From Bacteroidota bacterium (GTDB lineage: Bacteria > Bacteroidota > Bacteroidia > B-17B0 > Aurantibacillaceae), in the NCBI GenBank assembly GCA_030692515.1, contig JAUXZS010000020.1:620001-684000 (forward strand): 64,000 nt of DNA, read 5' to 3'. This document shows, piece after piece, positions 45,740-54,097 of this stretch. Every line of letters begins with the position of its first letter. The stretch's first letter is position 1. The translations under genes were made by a program, and so were the position numbers. The notes beneath the pieces are model-generated. The model made no database searches and had not been told where the DNA came from. It saw only the letters and a list, made by a program, of their open reading frames with translations.

Positions 45740-47047
45740 CTACCTTAAAATCAATAACCTATTAGCATCGAGTTTAATAAAAATAAAGAGTAAAATGGTA
45801 AAAGACCATAAAGAAGAGCCTCCATAACTAAAGAATGGTAAAGGAATGCCGATAACAGGCATTAAACCAATAGTCATTCCAATATTTACAGCAAGGTGAA
45901 AAAACAAAACAGAAGCCACACCATAGCCATAAATCCTGCTAAAATCTGATCGTTGTCTTTCTGCCAAAAAAATAACTCTTAGTATTAAAAATAATTCTAA
46001 AAATATTACTACCGTACTTCCAAGAAAGCCCCACTCTTCGCCTACGGTACAAAAAATAAAATCAGTGTCTTGCTCTGGTACAAAATCGTATTTCGTTTGC
46101 GTTCCTTGCAAATAACCTTTTCCTAAAAGACCGCCGCTACCAATTGCTATTTTTGCTTGATTTACATTGTATCCCTCTTTTTTTAAATTTACAGTGCCTC
46201 TTCCTAGTAAAACATCAATCCTCACTTTTTGATGATCCTCCATATGATTATAAACATAATTAGTAGCTAACACAACCCCTGCCGCAGCAATGTATACCAG
46301 CAAAACAACAATTAAATTTTTTCTAGTTCTTCTAATAAATAAAAAAGAAGCGGCCGCAATGACGGCTAATGTGATAAGAAGTCCGGAAAGATTAGTTACA
46401 ATCAAGGACACCACAAATAGAATTGCAGCTAATAAACCAAATATTAAAAACCCTACGCTTAACCCTTCTCGATATAAAACAATAATAAATGAAATAAACA
46501 CAATGGCCAATCCAGTTTCATTTTGCAATTTTATAATGATGATTAAAGGTGCGATTATAAAGAGTAAGGCAAAAATTGTGTTTTTATAGTTCTTAATTAA
46601 ATCTTTTAATCTTAAACGAAATTGCTGATTTACAACAATATTTTGATTACTTAAAAATTTTGCCAAGGCCAGACTTGTAGCAAACTTCATGAATTCAGCC
46701 GGTTGAATTCCAAATTTACCAAACCTAAACCATGAATGACTACCCTTTACTTCTCTCCCCAGAAATAAAACCAAAATATTTGCCACAATAAAAAATCCGT
46801 AAAATGCATAAGCAAACACGGTGTAAAAATTTGCATCAATTAATAAAATACTAAATGCGATTACAGCTGCTCCTCCAATCCAAATTAATTGCATGCCGTA
46901 CTTTTGGGAAGTATCAAAAATATTTTGATGCTCTTCGTTATATACAGCAGCATAAATGTTTAACCAACCCATAATTACAAGCGTAACATAAACTAGTAAA
47001 CTTACCCTGTCTACGCCATAAAATATACTATTTTCGTTACGTCCCAT
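45740..47047 (-). CDS. rodA: RodA, SEDS peptidoglycan glycosyltransferase
   Basis: 435 residues with about ten membrane helices and the SEDS signatures GLLGKGYLQGTQTKYDFVPE, TDFIFCTVGEEWGFLG and PVIGIPLPFFSYGGSS. It polymerises glycan strands together with the class B PBP MrdA during side-wall growth. The loop after helix 5-8 (residues about 215-260, with VLLVYIAAAGVVLATNYV) is longer than in many RodA proteins because of additional helices. Its ATG overlaps the last base of the mrdA stop. Confidence 0.95.
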   Translation of the reverse strand: MGRNENSIFYGVDRVSLLVYVTLVIMGWLNIYAAVYNEEHQNIFDTSQKYGMQLIWIGGAAVIAFSILLIDANFYTVFAYAFYGFFIVANILVLFLGREVKGSHSWFRFGKFGIQPAEFMKFATSLALAKFLSNQNIVVNQQFRLRLKDLIKNYKNTIFALLFIIAPLIIIIKLQNETGLAIVFISFIIVLYREGLSVGFLIFGLLAAILFVVSLIVTNLSGLLITLAVIAAASFLFIRRTRKNLIVVLLVYIAAAGVVLATNYVYNHMEDHQKVRIDVLLGRGTVNLKKEGYNVNQAKIAIGSGGLLGKGYLQGTQTKYDFVPEQDTDFIFCTVGEEWGFLGSTVVIFLELFLILRVIFLAERQRSDFSRIYGYGVASVLFFHLAVNIGMTIGLMPVIGIPLPFFSYGGSSLWSFTILLFIFIKLDANRLLILR

Positions 47048-48912
47048 TAATGTTGCCCTGATCCTAAAACATTTATTCCGTGAATTAAATCTGCTGCTAT
47101 AACTCGCTTTTCTAACTCCAAGCGTTCTGTTTTTCCTTTTAAATATTTTTCAATCATTAAAGAAACAATAGGAGCGCTTGTAACACCACCAAAACCAGCA
47201 TTTTCAACAATACATGCAATTGCAATTTTTGGGTTATCGCGTGGCGCAAATGCCAAAAAAACTGCGTGTGATTGGCCGTGAGGATTTTGTGCTGTACCAG
47301 TTTTTCCACAAACAACAACATCTTTAACACGAGAAGCATAAGCTGTTCCTCCAGGTTCCATTGCACCTTGCATGCCATCAATTACATTTAAATAAGCTGT
47401 TGGGTCCTGCACACCCGAATAATGTTTTTCTTTAAATCGTTGATCTAATTTTTTTTCAATTCCAACACCGCTAACACTATGAGGCGTGTAATAATAGCCT
47501 CTATTAGCAATAATAGCCACCACGTTCGCCATTTGGAGTGGCACCAGTGTTAATTCCGCTTGACCAATTCCTAAAGAAACAATTGTATTACTTCGCCAGC
47601 CATTTTTTCCAAAAACTTTATTATAATATTCAACAGAGGGAACGTTTCCCGGTTTGTCGTAAGGTAAATCTGTTCCCAATCTAGTTCCAGGACCAAAAGA
47701 CTTAACCATATCCCGCCAGTGATTGTAGCCATCAATAAAATTTGGATATTTGCGTTGATCTACAATTTCTCTAAAAACATAACTATAATAAGAATTACAG
47801 GATGCTGAAATTGAACCCGGCAAATTTTTACCACCTCCGTGAGCATGGCATTTAGGTTTTCCTCCCATTGGTGGATATCCCATTTGACAAGGAAAAACTG
47901 TGCTTCGATTTATTAAATTATCTTGTTGTGCAATTAATGCATCTATTAATTTAAAAATAGAACCGGGTGGATACATTGCTGTTAACGCGCGATTAAATAA
48001 GGGTAAATTTAAACTATCATAATATAGTTTTGTAAAATTTTTAGAACGCTCTTTACCACCAACTAATAAATTTGGATCGTAGGATGGGCCAGAAATTAAA
48101 CATAAAATTTCGCCGGTTGAAGGTTCAATTGCAACGATAGCTCCTTTTTTTCCTGTCAACAATTTTTCTCCGTACTCTTGAAGATCTCTATCGATACTAC
48201 AATACAAAGGCTTACCTGGAATTGCTAGGGTATCGTATTTGCCATCCATGTATCGGCCAATAATTTTATTATGAACATCTGTAATGGCAATTCGTGTTCC
48301 TTTTTTTCCTCGTAAAACATCTTCGTAACTTCTTTCTAAGCCAGTTATTCCAATGTAATCGCCCTCTTTATAATAAACTTCTTTTGCAGCTTTTTCTTTT
48401 GAGATTTCTCCAACATAACCCAAAAGATGTGCTGCGATTGGCTTGGGGTATTTTCTTACTGTACGTTTTTGAACGAAAAACCCTTTAAAACGATATAACT
48501 TTTCTTGCAATGTAGCATAAGTTTGTGCTGACATTTGTTTTTCAAAGATGCTTTCTTTACGCGGAGAATTTGGAGCTTGAGAAGCTTTTTTAATTCTCTT
48601 TAAATATTCTTTTTTAGTAATCTGCAACACTTCGCAAACGCCGAGAGTGTCACAACCTTTTGTCTCACGCGGAATAACCATTAAATCATAAGATGGCGCA
48701 TTAAAAACTAATAATTTTCCTTTACGGTCATAAATATAGCCTCGCACAGGATACTCAGTCATGTATCTGAAAGCGTTTTTTTCAGCATCTAATTTATATT
48801 GATCGTCAATTACCTGAATATAAAACAGGCGACATAAATATATAATAACAATTAAGCAAAAAAATCCGCCAATAATTAATTTTCTATTTCCAAGTTGTGA
48901 ATTACTACTCAT
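47047..48912 (-). CDS. mrdA: Penicillin-binding protein 2 (class B transpeptidase)
   Basis: 621 residues. An N-terminal membrane helix (KLIIGGFFCLIVIIYLCRLF) is followed by the pedestal (NAFRYMTEYPVRGYIYDRKG) and the transpeptidase: SxxK as PPGSIFKLI, SxN as SASCNSYYSY and KTG as GKTGTAQN. It cross-links glycan made by RodA in the elongasome. It overlaps mreD by 4 bases and rodA by 1, so the three are translationally coupled. Confidence 0.96.
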   Translation of the reverse strand: MSSNSQLGNRKLIIGGFFCLIVIIYLCRLFYIQVIDDQYKLDAEKNAFRYMTEYPVRGYIYDRKGKLLVFNAPSYDLMVIPRETKGCDTLGVCEVLQITKKEYLKRIKKASQAPNSPRKESIFEKQMSAQTYATLQEKLYRFKGFFVQKRTVRKYPKPIAAHLLGYVGEISKEKAAKEVYYKEGDYIGITGLERSYEDVLRGKKGTRIAITDVHNKIIGRYMDGKYDTLAIPGKPLYCSIDRDLQEYGEKLLTGKKGAIVAIEPSTGEILCLISGPSYDPNLLVGGKERSKNFTKLYYDSLNLPLFNRALTAMYPPGSIFKLIDALIAQQDNLINRSTVFPCQMGYPPMGGKPKCHAHGGGKNLPGSISASCNSYYSYVFREIVDQRKYPNFIDGYNHWRDMVKSFGPGTRLGTDLPYDKPGNVPSVEYYNKVFGKNGWRSNTIVSLGIGQAELTLVPLQMANVVAIIANRGYYYTPHSVSGVGIEKKLDQRFKEKHYSGVQDPTAYLNVIDGMQGAMEPGGTAYASRVKDVVVCGKTGTAQNPHGQSHAVFLAFAPRDNPKIAIACIVENAGFGGVTSAPIVSLMIEKYLKGKTERLELEKRVIAADLIHGINVLGSGQH

Positions 48913-49427
48913 GACCTTTTTCTAGTAGTGAAAAACAAGAATTGTAAAAGGTAAATCAAAATAAAAGTTCCAATGCTACTTAACGCTGCTCTTGAAAAAG
49001 TTCTAAAAAATTCAGAGAAACGAAATACCTCCAGATAAAAAAAGAAAAAATGATGGATAAGAACTAAGGTTCCTGCGTAACTTAAAAACCAAGCTAAGCC
49101 CATATCTGTAACGGTTGGTTGCACGCCAACATCATAACCATCGCGAGGCGAAATAAATTTTAAAACATAATACCTACTAAAACCCATTAATGTGCAAGCT
49201 GATGCGTGAAGACCTGATGAATCAAAAAAGTAATCGATTATTATTCCTAAAAAAAAAGAAATAAATAAAACGGTTAATCGCGATAATTCAAAAGGCAATA
49301 AAATAATTACCAATACATAAGGTAAAAGAATAACGTAGCTAGATAAGTTAATGTTTTGTATAATTAAAACCTGAACTAATATTAGCAATATAAATCGAAA
49401 AATATTTTTAGCTATCTCAGTCGTCAA
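48909..49427 (-). CDS. mreD: Rod shape-determining protein MreD
   Basis: 172 residues with about five membrane helices (FILLILVQVLIIQNINLSSY, LLPYVLVIILLPFELS, LFISFFLGIIIDYFFDSSG). MreD is an inner-membrane member of the elongasome that bridges MreC and the synthases. No ATG is available near the beginning of the open frame; a TTG overlapping mreC by 11 bases is the best start. It overlaps mrdA by 4 bases. Assignment rests on topology, the FFDSSGLHA-type motif and position between mreC and mrdA. Confidence 0.92.
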   Translation of the reverse strand: MTTEIAKNIFRFILLILVQVLIIQNINLSSYVILLPYVLVIILLPFELSRLTVLFISFFLGIIIDYFFDSSGLHASACTLMGFSRYYVLKFISPRDGYDVGVQPTVTDMGLAWFLSYAGTLVLIHHFFFFYLEVFRFSEFFRTFSRAALSSIGTFILIYLLQFLFFTTRKRS

Positions 49428-50256
49428 TTTGTTTTTGTGTTAAGGTTTCTAAAGAATCGCGCTCTGTTTTAAATTTATTTTTAATTACATAAACATGGTT
49501 TACTTTTTTAAGATCGGCACTTAATTTTATTTTAGCGGTATAAAAACTTTCGTTTTGGCGTCGCTCATAGCTGTCTACTATTCCAACCATAATACCTTCA
49601 GGAAAAATACCAGACAACTCGCTCGTAATAACAGTATCGCCCGCTTTAATTTTTGAATGCGTAGGAATATCTGTTAAAGAACAGTAACGATAATCTTTAC
49701 CATCCCAAATTAAAGGACCATAACTTCCATCTTTTTTTAATTGACAATTTACTCTAACATCTTTGTGTAAAACACTCATAACGCTTGCGAAGTTGGTTGA
49801 GGCATTAGTTACAATGCCTACTATCCCTTCGCTGCTCATAACAGCCATATCTCTTCCAATTCCTTGTTCAGTTCCAACATTAAGCGTTAAAAAATTTCTA
49901 CGTTTATTTACCGAAGAGTTAACAACCTTTGCGCTCATAAAAGAATATTGTTGTTTATAGAGTGTATCATTTTTCTTAAATTCCTTTAATGGCAAAATAG
50001 AATAATTTGATTTTAAAAAATTTCGTAAAACAGAGTTTTCTAACGCCAATTTATCATTTTCTTGTTTCAACGAAAAATAGTCTGAAGTATTTGCCGCTGC
50101 TGTATAAACTCCGGCAACTATTTGATTGGAAGAATTTAAAACTTGCGAGCCTTGATAGCCATTATGATTTACCATAAACCAAACACATATCATTTGTAAA
50201 AACAAAAAAACAAAAATAAAGTGATGCTTTATTACAAATGCAAGTAGATTTTTCAC
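49417..50256 (-). CDS. mreC: Rod shape-determining protein MreC
   Basis: 279 residues. A membrane helix near the start (HFIFVFLFLQMICVWFMV), a coiled coil (DYFSLKQENDKLALENSVLR) and the periplasmic MreC beta domains with LNVGTEQGIGRDMAVMSSEGIVG and VITSELSGIFPEGIMVGIV. It positions the peptidoglycan synthases along MreB. The start is GTG (VKNLLAF), 63 bases after the mreB stop, and the end overlaps mreD. Confidence 0.95.
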   Translation of the reverse strand: MKNLLAFVIKHHFIFVFLFLQMICVWFMVNHNGYQGSQVLNSSNQIVAGVYTAAANTSDYFSLKQENDKLALENSVLRNFLKSNYSILPLKEFKKNDTLYKQQYSFMSAKVVNSSVNKRRNFLTLNVGTEQGIGRDMAVMSSEGIVGIVTNASTNFASVMSVLHKDVRVNCQLKKDGSYGPLIWDGKDYRYCSLTDIPTHSKIKAGDTVITSELSGIFPEGIMVGIVDSYERRQNESFYTAKIKLSADLKKVNHVYVIKNKFKTERDSLETLTQKQIDD

Positions 50257-50319
50257 GAGTTAATTATTAGTAAATGAACAAAAATCGCATTATTTAAAGC
50301 TACGCGGTGGTTAAGCGTG

Positions 50320-51342
50320 TTACTTGATAAGGAAAGGGAATTTATGAACATTTTTAAGTGCAATTCCGGTACCACGAGCAACAGCACGAAGTGGATCTTC
50401 GCAAACGTGAACGGGTAATTTTGTTTTCATTGAAATACGTTTATCCAAACCTCTTAATAAAGAACCGCCACCCGCCATATAAATTCCTTTGCGGTAAATA
50501 TCGGCCGCCAATTCAGGAGGCGTCATTTCTAAGGCATTTAAAATTGCTTCTTCTATTTTTGAAATTGATTTATCTAAACAATGGGCTATTTCAACATAGC
50601 TGATGTAAACTTCTTTTGGAATACCACTCATCAAATCGCGCCCTTGAACGGCATAATCAGCAGGAGGATTATCAATTTCTGTCATTGCTGCGCCAACTTC
50701 TATTTTCACACGTTCAGCACTACGTTCACCAATTAAAATATTGTGTTGACGACGCATATACTCTTCAATATTTGCATTAAAATCATCTCCGGCAATACGT
50801 GTAGATTTATCGCAAACAATACCTCCTAAAGCAATTACAGCAATTTCAGAAGTACCACCACCAATATCAATAATCATATTACCCATTGGTTCTTCAACAT
50901 CTATTCCCATACCAATTGCAGCAGCCATTGGTTCATGAATCATATAAACTTCTTTTGCGCCTGCATGTTCTGCACTATCTCGAACCGCACGTTTCTCAAC
51001 TTCAGTAATACCACTTGGAATACAAATTACCATTCGTAAAGAGGGTTTAAAAAAACGATTTCCAGGATTAATCATTTTTATCATTCCTTTAATCATCTCT
51101 TCTGCAGCCTGAAAATCAGCAATAACTCCATCTTTTAATGGACGAATTGTTTTTATGTTTTCATGCGTTTTACCATGCATTAATTGTGCTTGTCGACCAA
51201 CTGCTATTACTCTACCGGTAGTTCTATCAACTGCAACAATACTTGGTTCATCAACAACAACTTTATCATTATGAATAATAATAGTGTTTGCAGTACCTAA
51301 GTCAATTGCAATATCTTGAGTTAAAAAGTCGAATAAAGCCAT
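50320..51342 (-). CDS. mreB: Rod shape-determining protein MreB (actin-like)
   Basis: 340 residues, standard length. Actin-fold phosphate loops IDLGTANTIII and IIDIGGGTSEIAVIALGGIV, the connect region VICIPSGITEVEKRAVRDSAEHAGA, and the adenosine motif MAGGGSLLRGLDKRI are all intact. MreB filaments guide lateral cell-wall synthesis, so the organism is expected to be rod-shaped or at least to keep the elongasome. First gene of the mreBCD-mrdA-rodA run and of the 15-gene minus-strand block. Confidence 0.98.
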   Translation of the reverse strand: MALFDFLTQDIAIDLGTANTIIIHNDKVVVDEPSIVAVDRTTGRVIAVGRQAQLMHGKTHENIKTIRPLKDGVIADFQAAEEMIKGMIKMINPGNRFFKPSLRMVICIPSGITEVEKRAVRDSAEHAGAKEVYMIHEPMAAAIGMGIDVEEPMGNMIIDIGGGTSEIAVIALGGIVCDKSTRIAGDDFNANIEEYMRRQHNILIGERSAERVKIEVGAAMTEIDNPPADYAVQGRDLMSGIPKEVYISYVEIAHCLDKSISKIEEAILNALEMTPPELAADIYRKGIYMAGGGSLLRGLDKRISMKTKLPVHVCEDPLRAVARGTGIALKNVHKFPFLIK

Positions 51343-51468
51343 AAAAATCTAATGTAATATGTTGTAAAGTTATAAAATAACGAAGGCAGTACCTATTAAA
51401 AAAATCCGATTTATTAGAAAGATTTAAAGAAGAAGTTAACAAGCCAAATCGATGTTTTTTTAAGACAT

Positions 51469-51541
51469 ATTTACAATTTAGCGATTTACAATTGCCAATT
51501 TAATTAAGCAATTCTAAATTGTCAATCTATCAATTGTAAAT
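51469..51541. repeat. Intergenic palindrome behind arginine decarboxylase
   Basis: ATTTACAATTG (51484-51494) and CAATTGTAAAT (51531-51541) are perfect inverted 11-mers; inside them CCAATTTA and TAAATTGT nearly pair too. A direct copy, ATTTACAATTT, precedes the left arm. It could fold as a long hairpin at the 3' end of the decarboxylase transcript. No T tract of terminator type follows. Confidence 0.55.
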
Positions 51542-51545
51542 AATT

Positions 51546-52943
51546 TTAATATCCTAAAATCTTAAGCATGCTTTTATAACTCTGCTCTTTTGCAAAAAGA
51601 CGAGTTGAAAATTTTCCATCTTCATCTCTATCAATTAAAACATGTTTTGGCGCGGGAATTAAACAATGCTGCGTTCCACCATAACCGCTCAAAGCCTCTT
51701 GGTAGGCGCCAGTATGAAAGAATCCAATGTACTGCGGCTGCTTTTGATTTTTATCGATTTTAGGTAAAAAAACCTGATTGGTATGAGCTTCTGTATTATA
51801 ATAATCCATACTATCACAAGTCATTCCCCCAAGATTAACCGGCCCATAAGGCTTTTCCCAGTTATTAATAGCCAATAAAATAAAACGCTGATTAATACCC
51901 CAGGTGTCAGGAAGCGTGGTAATAAAACTGCTATCTATGAAGTACCAGGTTTCACGGTCGTTTTGTTGCTTTTGATCAACAACCGAAAATAATGTTGCGC
52001 CACTTTCTCCAACTGTATATGAACCAAATTCTGTAAAAATATTTGGTTCAGGAATATCGTTTTGATTACAAAAAGATTTTATTTGCGCCACAATTTCTTC
52101 AATCATGTATTCGTAATCGTACTCAAAGCTAAGAGATGTGCGAATTGGTAATCCTCCACCAATATTCAAAGAATCTAAAGTGGGGCAAATCTCCCTTAAT
52201 TCTTTATAAATCATTAAACATTTGTTTAATTCTGTCCAATAATAAATGGTGTCTTTTATTCCGGTATTAATGAAAAAATGTAAAAGTTTTAAACTGAATT
52301 TTGGATTTGTTTTTATTTTCTCCTTATATAAATTCATTATTTCGCTGCTGCGAATACCTAAACGAGACGTGTAAAATAAAAAAGAAGGTTCTTCTTCGGT
52401 ACTAATTCTTATTCCAAGATTTACATTATCAACCTTACAATGTTTTTTATAATATTCAATCTCATCTAAGTGGTCTAAAACCGGAATAACATTAAATCCT
52501 TCATTAATCAACTCGGTAATGTTTTGCTTATAGTTTTGACGCTTATAACCGTTACAAATAATATATGTATCTTTGTTTAATGCTTTTTTTTGAAATTGCT
52601 CTTTGATAATATTTAAATCAAATGCCGACGAAGTCTCTATATGAACCTCGTTTTTAAGAACCTCATCGAGTACAAAACTAAAATGAGAGCTTTTAGTGCA
52701 ATAACAATAAACGTATTTGCCTTTATAATCTACTTTTGCCATTGCAACGTTAAATAATCGCTTGGCTTTTTGTATTTGCGAGCTGATTTTAGGCAAATAA
52801 CTTATACGCAAAGGTGTTCCGTATTGCTTTATAATATCCATTAAATGGATGTCATTAAAGTATAATTCATCATCTTTTACTTCAAATCCCTCTTGAGGAA
52901 AGTTAAAAGTTTGGTTAATTAGTGTCGAATACTGGTTATTCAT
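51546..52943 (-). CDS. speA: Arginine decarboxylase (fold type III, Bacteroidota type)
   Basis: 465 residues. Decarboxylates arginine to agmatine, the first step of polyamine synthesis by the agmatine route. The alanine-racemase-like barrel has the PLP lysine in YCYCTKSSHF, the glycine-rich phosphate loop LNIGGGLPIRTS and the C-terminal substrate/dimer cysteine in GGMTCDSMD. Much shorter than proteobacterial SpeA (about 630-660), as usual for this phylum. It diverges from an arginase-family gene with a 97-base spacer holding a -7 box (TATTTTTG) and two palindromes placed in its leader. Related diaminopimelate decarboxylases are an alternative, but the sequence follows the Bacteroidota arginine decarboxylases. 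Confidence 0.88.
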   Translation of the reverse strand: MNNQYSTLINQTFNFPQEGFEVKDDELYFNDIHLMDIIKQYGTPLRISYLPKISSQIQKAKRLFNVAMAKVDYKGKYVYCYCTKSSHFSFVLDEVLKNEVHIETSSAFDLNIIKEQFQKKALNKDTYIICNGYKRQNYKQNITELINEGFNVIPVLDHLDEIEYYKKHCKVDNVNLGIRISTEEEPSFLFYTSRLGIRSSEIMNLYKEKIKTNPKFSLKLLHFFINTGIKDTIYYWTELNKCLMIYKELREICPTLDSLNIGGGLPIRTSLSFEYDYEYMIEEIVAQIKSFCNQNDIPEPNIFTEFGSYTVGESGATLFSVVDQKQQNDRETWYFIDSSFITTLPDTWGINQRFILLAINNWEKPYGPVNLGGMTCDSMDYYNTEAHTNQVFLPKIDKNQKQPQYIGFFHTGAYQEALSGYGGTQHCLIPAPKHVLIDRDEDGKFSTRLFAKEQSYKSMLKILGY

Positions 52944-52947
52944 TTTA

Positions 52948-52999
52948 AATGTAAGTTAGTTACTTGTTTAAATATTTATTAAAGTAAGTTGTTTACTTT
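52948..52999. promoter_or_regulatory. Two tandem operator-like palindromes in the decarboxylase leader
   Basis: The stronger site is AAAGTAA-GTTGT-TTACTTT (52981-52999), a perfect 7-base inverted repeat with a 5-base spacer. The weaker site AATGTAA-GTTAG-TTACTTG (52948-52966) keeps the GTAA...TTAC core. Their centres are 33 bases apart, close to three helical turns. They lie between the predicted -7 box and the decarboxylase ATG, a position suited to repression. The regulator is unknown. Confidence 0.55.
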
Positions 53000-53002
53000 C
53001 TA

Positions 53003-53010
53003 CAAAAATA
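53003..53010 (-). promoter_or_regulatory. -7 promoter element of arginine decarboxylase
   Basis: Reads TATTTTTG on the minus strand, matching TAnnTTTG, about 60 bases ahead of the ATG, and sits just upstream of the stronger palindrome. No clear -33 TTTG. Confidence 0.45.
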
Positions 53011-53040
53011 AAGCTTATTATTAATAAAAAGTTAAATTAT

Positions 53041-53994
53041 ATGATAAAACCTATTAAAATTATTGAAGTTAAGAGTGAAATTGGTGCAGGAACTCGTGGT
53101 TCTAGTATGGGAGTCGATGCTATAAAAATTGCCGCTTTAGATTTTGGTAGCGCCTTTTTTAAGCGTTATAAGTCTGTAGAAATACCTAATGAGAACAACC
53201 TATTGCTTGAGCCCGTTGTACATGATTATGCAAAACGCATCAAAGGAGTGTTTAATTTAAACGACCGCATTAGCAAAGAAATTCAAAAAACGTTAAAGGC
53301 CGATCAGGTTCCTATTGTCCTAGCCGGCGACCATAGTTCTGCTTTAGGTACAATAAGTGGAATAAGAATGGCTTATCCAGATAAGCGCCTTGGCGTAATT
53401 TGGATTGATGCCCATGCCGACCTTCACACTCCTTATACTACACCAAGTGGTAATATGCATGGCATGCCGCTTGCTTGTGTTTTAAATGAAGATAATCGTG
53501 ATAGACAACAAAATAAACCTGATGATGAAACGGTCGAATATTGGGAAAAATTAAAGAATTTAGGTGGAATTTGTCCTAAAATTAAATATTCTGACCTTGT
53601 TTTTATTGCTTTACGCGATTTTGAGCCTCAAGAAGACTATTTGATTAAAAAGAATAAGATAAGAGTTTTTAATCTGCAAGAAATTAGAAAAAAAGCCGTT
53701 GAACGTGTTGCAATTGAGTCTTTAAACTATCTAGACCATTGTGATATTATATATGTAAGTTTTGATGTAGATAGTATGGATTCAAGAATTTCGAGCGGAA
53801 CGGGCACTCCAGTTCCTAACGGAATTACTGAAAAGGAAGCCGGAAACCTTATTTATTACATTATGCGTAGTAAAAAAATTGTTTGCTTCGAAATGGTTGA
53901 AATAAATCCCACTTTAGATCGAGAAAATTTAATGGCAGAAAATGCTTTTGAGATTCTACAAAAAACAACCAATCAATTAAGTAACGATTTTTAA
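53041..53994 (+). CDS. Arginase family protein (ureohydrolase)
   Basis: 317 residues. Manganese-binding motifs are complete: VLAGDHSSALG (His), WIDAHADLHTP (Asp-His-Asp) and SFDVDSMD (Asp-Asp). The start EVKSEIGAGTRGSSMGVDAI and the loop TPSGNMHGMPLA match arginases in this phylum, which release ornithine and urea; agmatinase activity on the product of the divergent decarboxylase cannot be excluded from sequence alone. Length is normal. It shares the short control region with arginine decarboxylase. Confidence 0.9.
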   Translation: MIKPIKIIEVKSEIGAGTRGSSMGVDAIKIAALDFGSAFFKRYKSVEIPNENNLLLEPVVHDYAKRIKGVFNLNDRISKEIQKTLKADQVPIVLAGDHSSALGTISGIRMAYPDKRLGVIWIDAHADLHTPYTTPSGNMHGMPLACVLNEDNRDRQQNKPDDETVEYWEKLKNLGGICPKIKYSDLVFIALRDFEPQEDYLIKKNKIRVFNLQEIRKKAVERVAIESLNYLDHCDIIYVSFDVDSMDSRISSGTGTPVPNGITEKEAGNLIYYIMRSKKIVCFEMVEINPTLDRENLMAENAFEILQKTTNQLSNDF

Positions 53995-54005
53995 TTACAA
54001 AACTA

Positions 54006-54097
54006 TTAGCCACAGATTTCGCAAATAACACAGATTATTTTTTAAAGCAAAAACAAATCTTTAAACAATCTGATAAATCGGTGAAATTAGCGGCTTA
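54006..54097. repeat. Intergenic imperfect inverted repeat (copy 2 of the TTAGCCAC family)
   Basis: The left part TTAGCCACAGATTTCGCAAA is homologous to the copy near 24.7 kb. The right part, read in reverse complement, begins TAAGCCGCTAATTTCACCGA, so the whole is an imperfect palindrome with about 30-base arms. It lies between convergent genes and overlaps the stop of the serine hydrolase; it may act as a bidirectional terminator. Confidence 0.6.
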
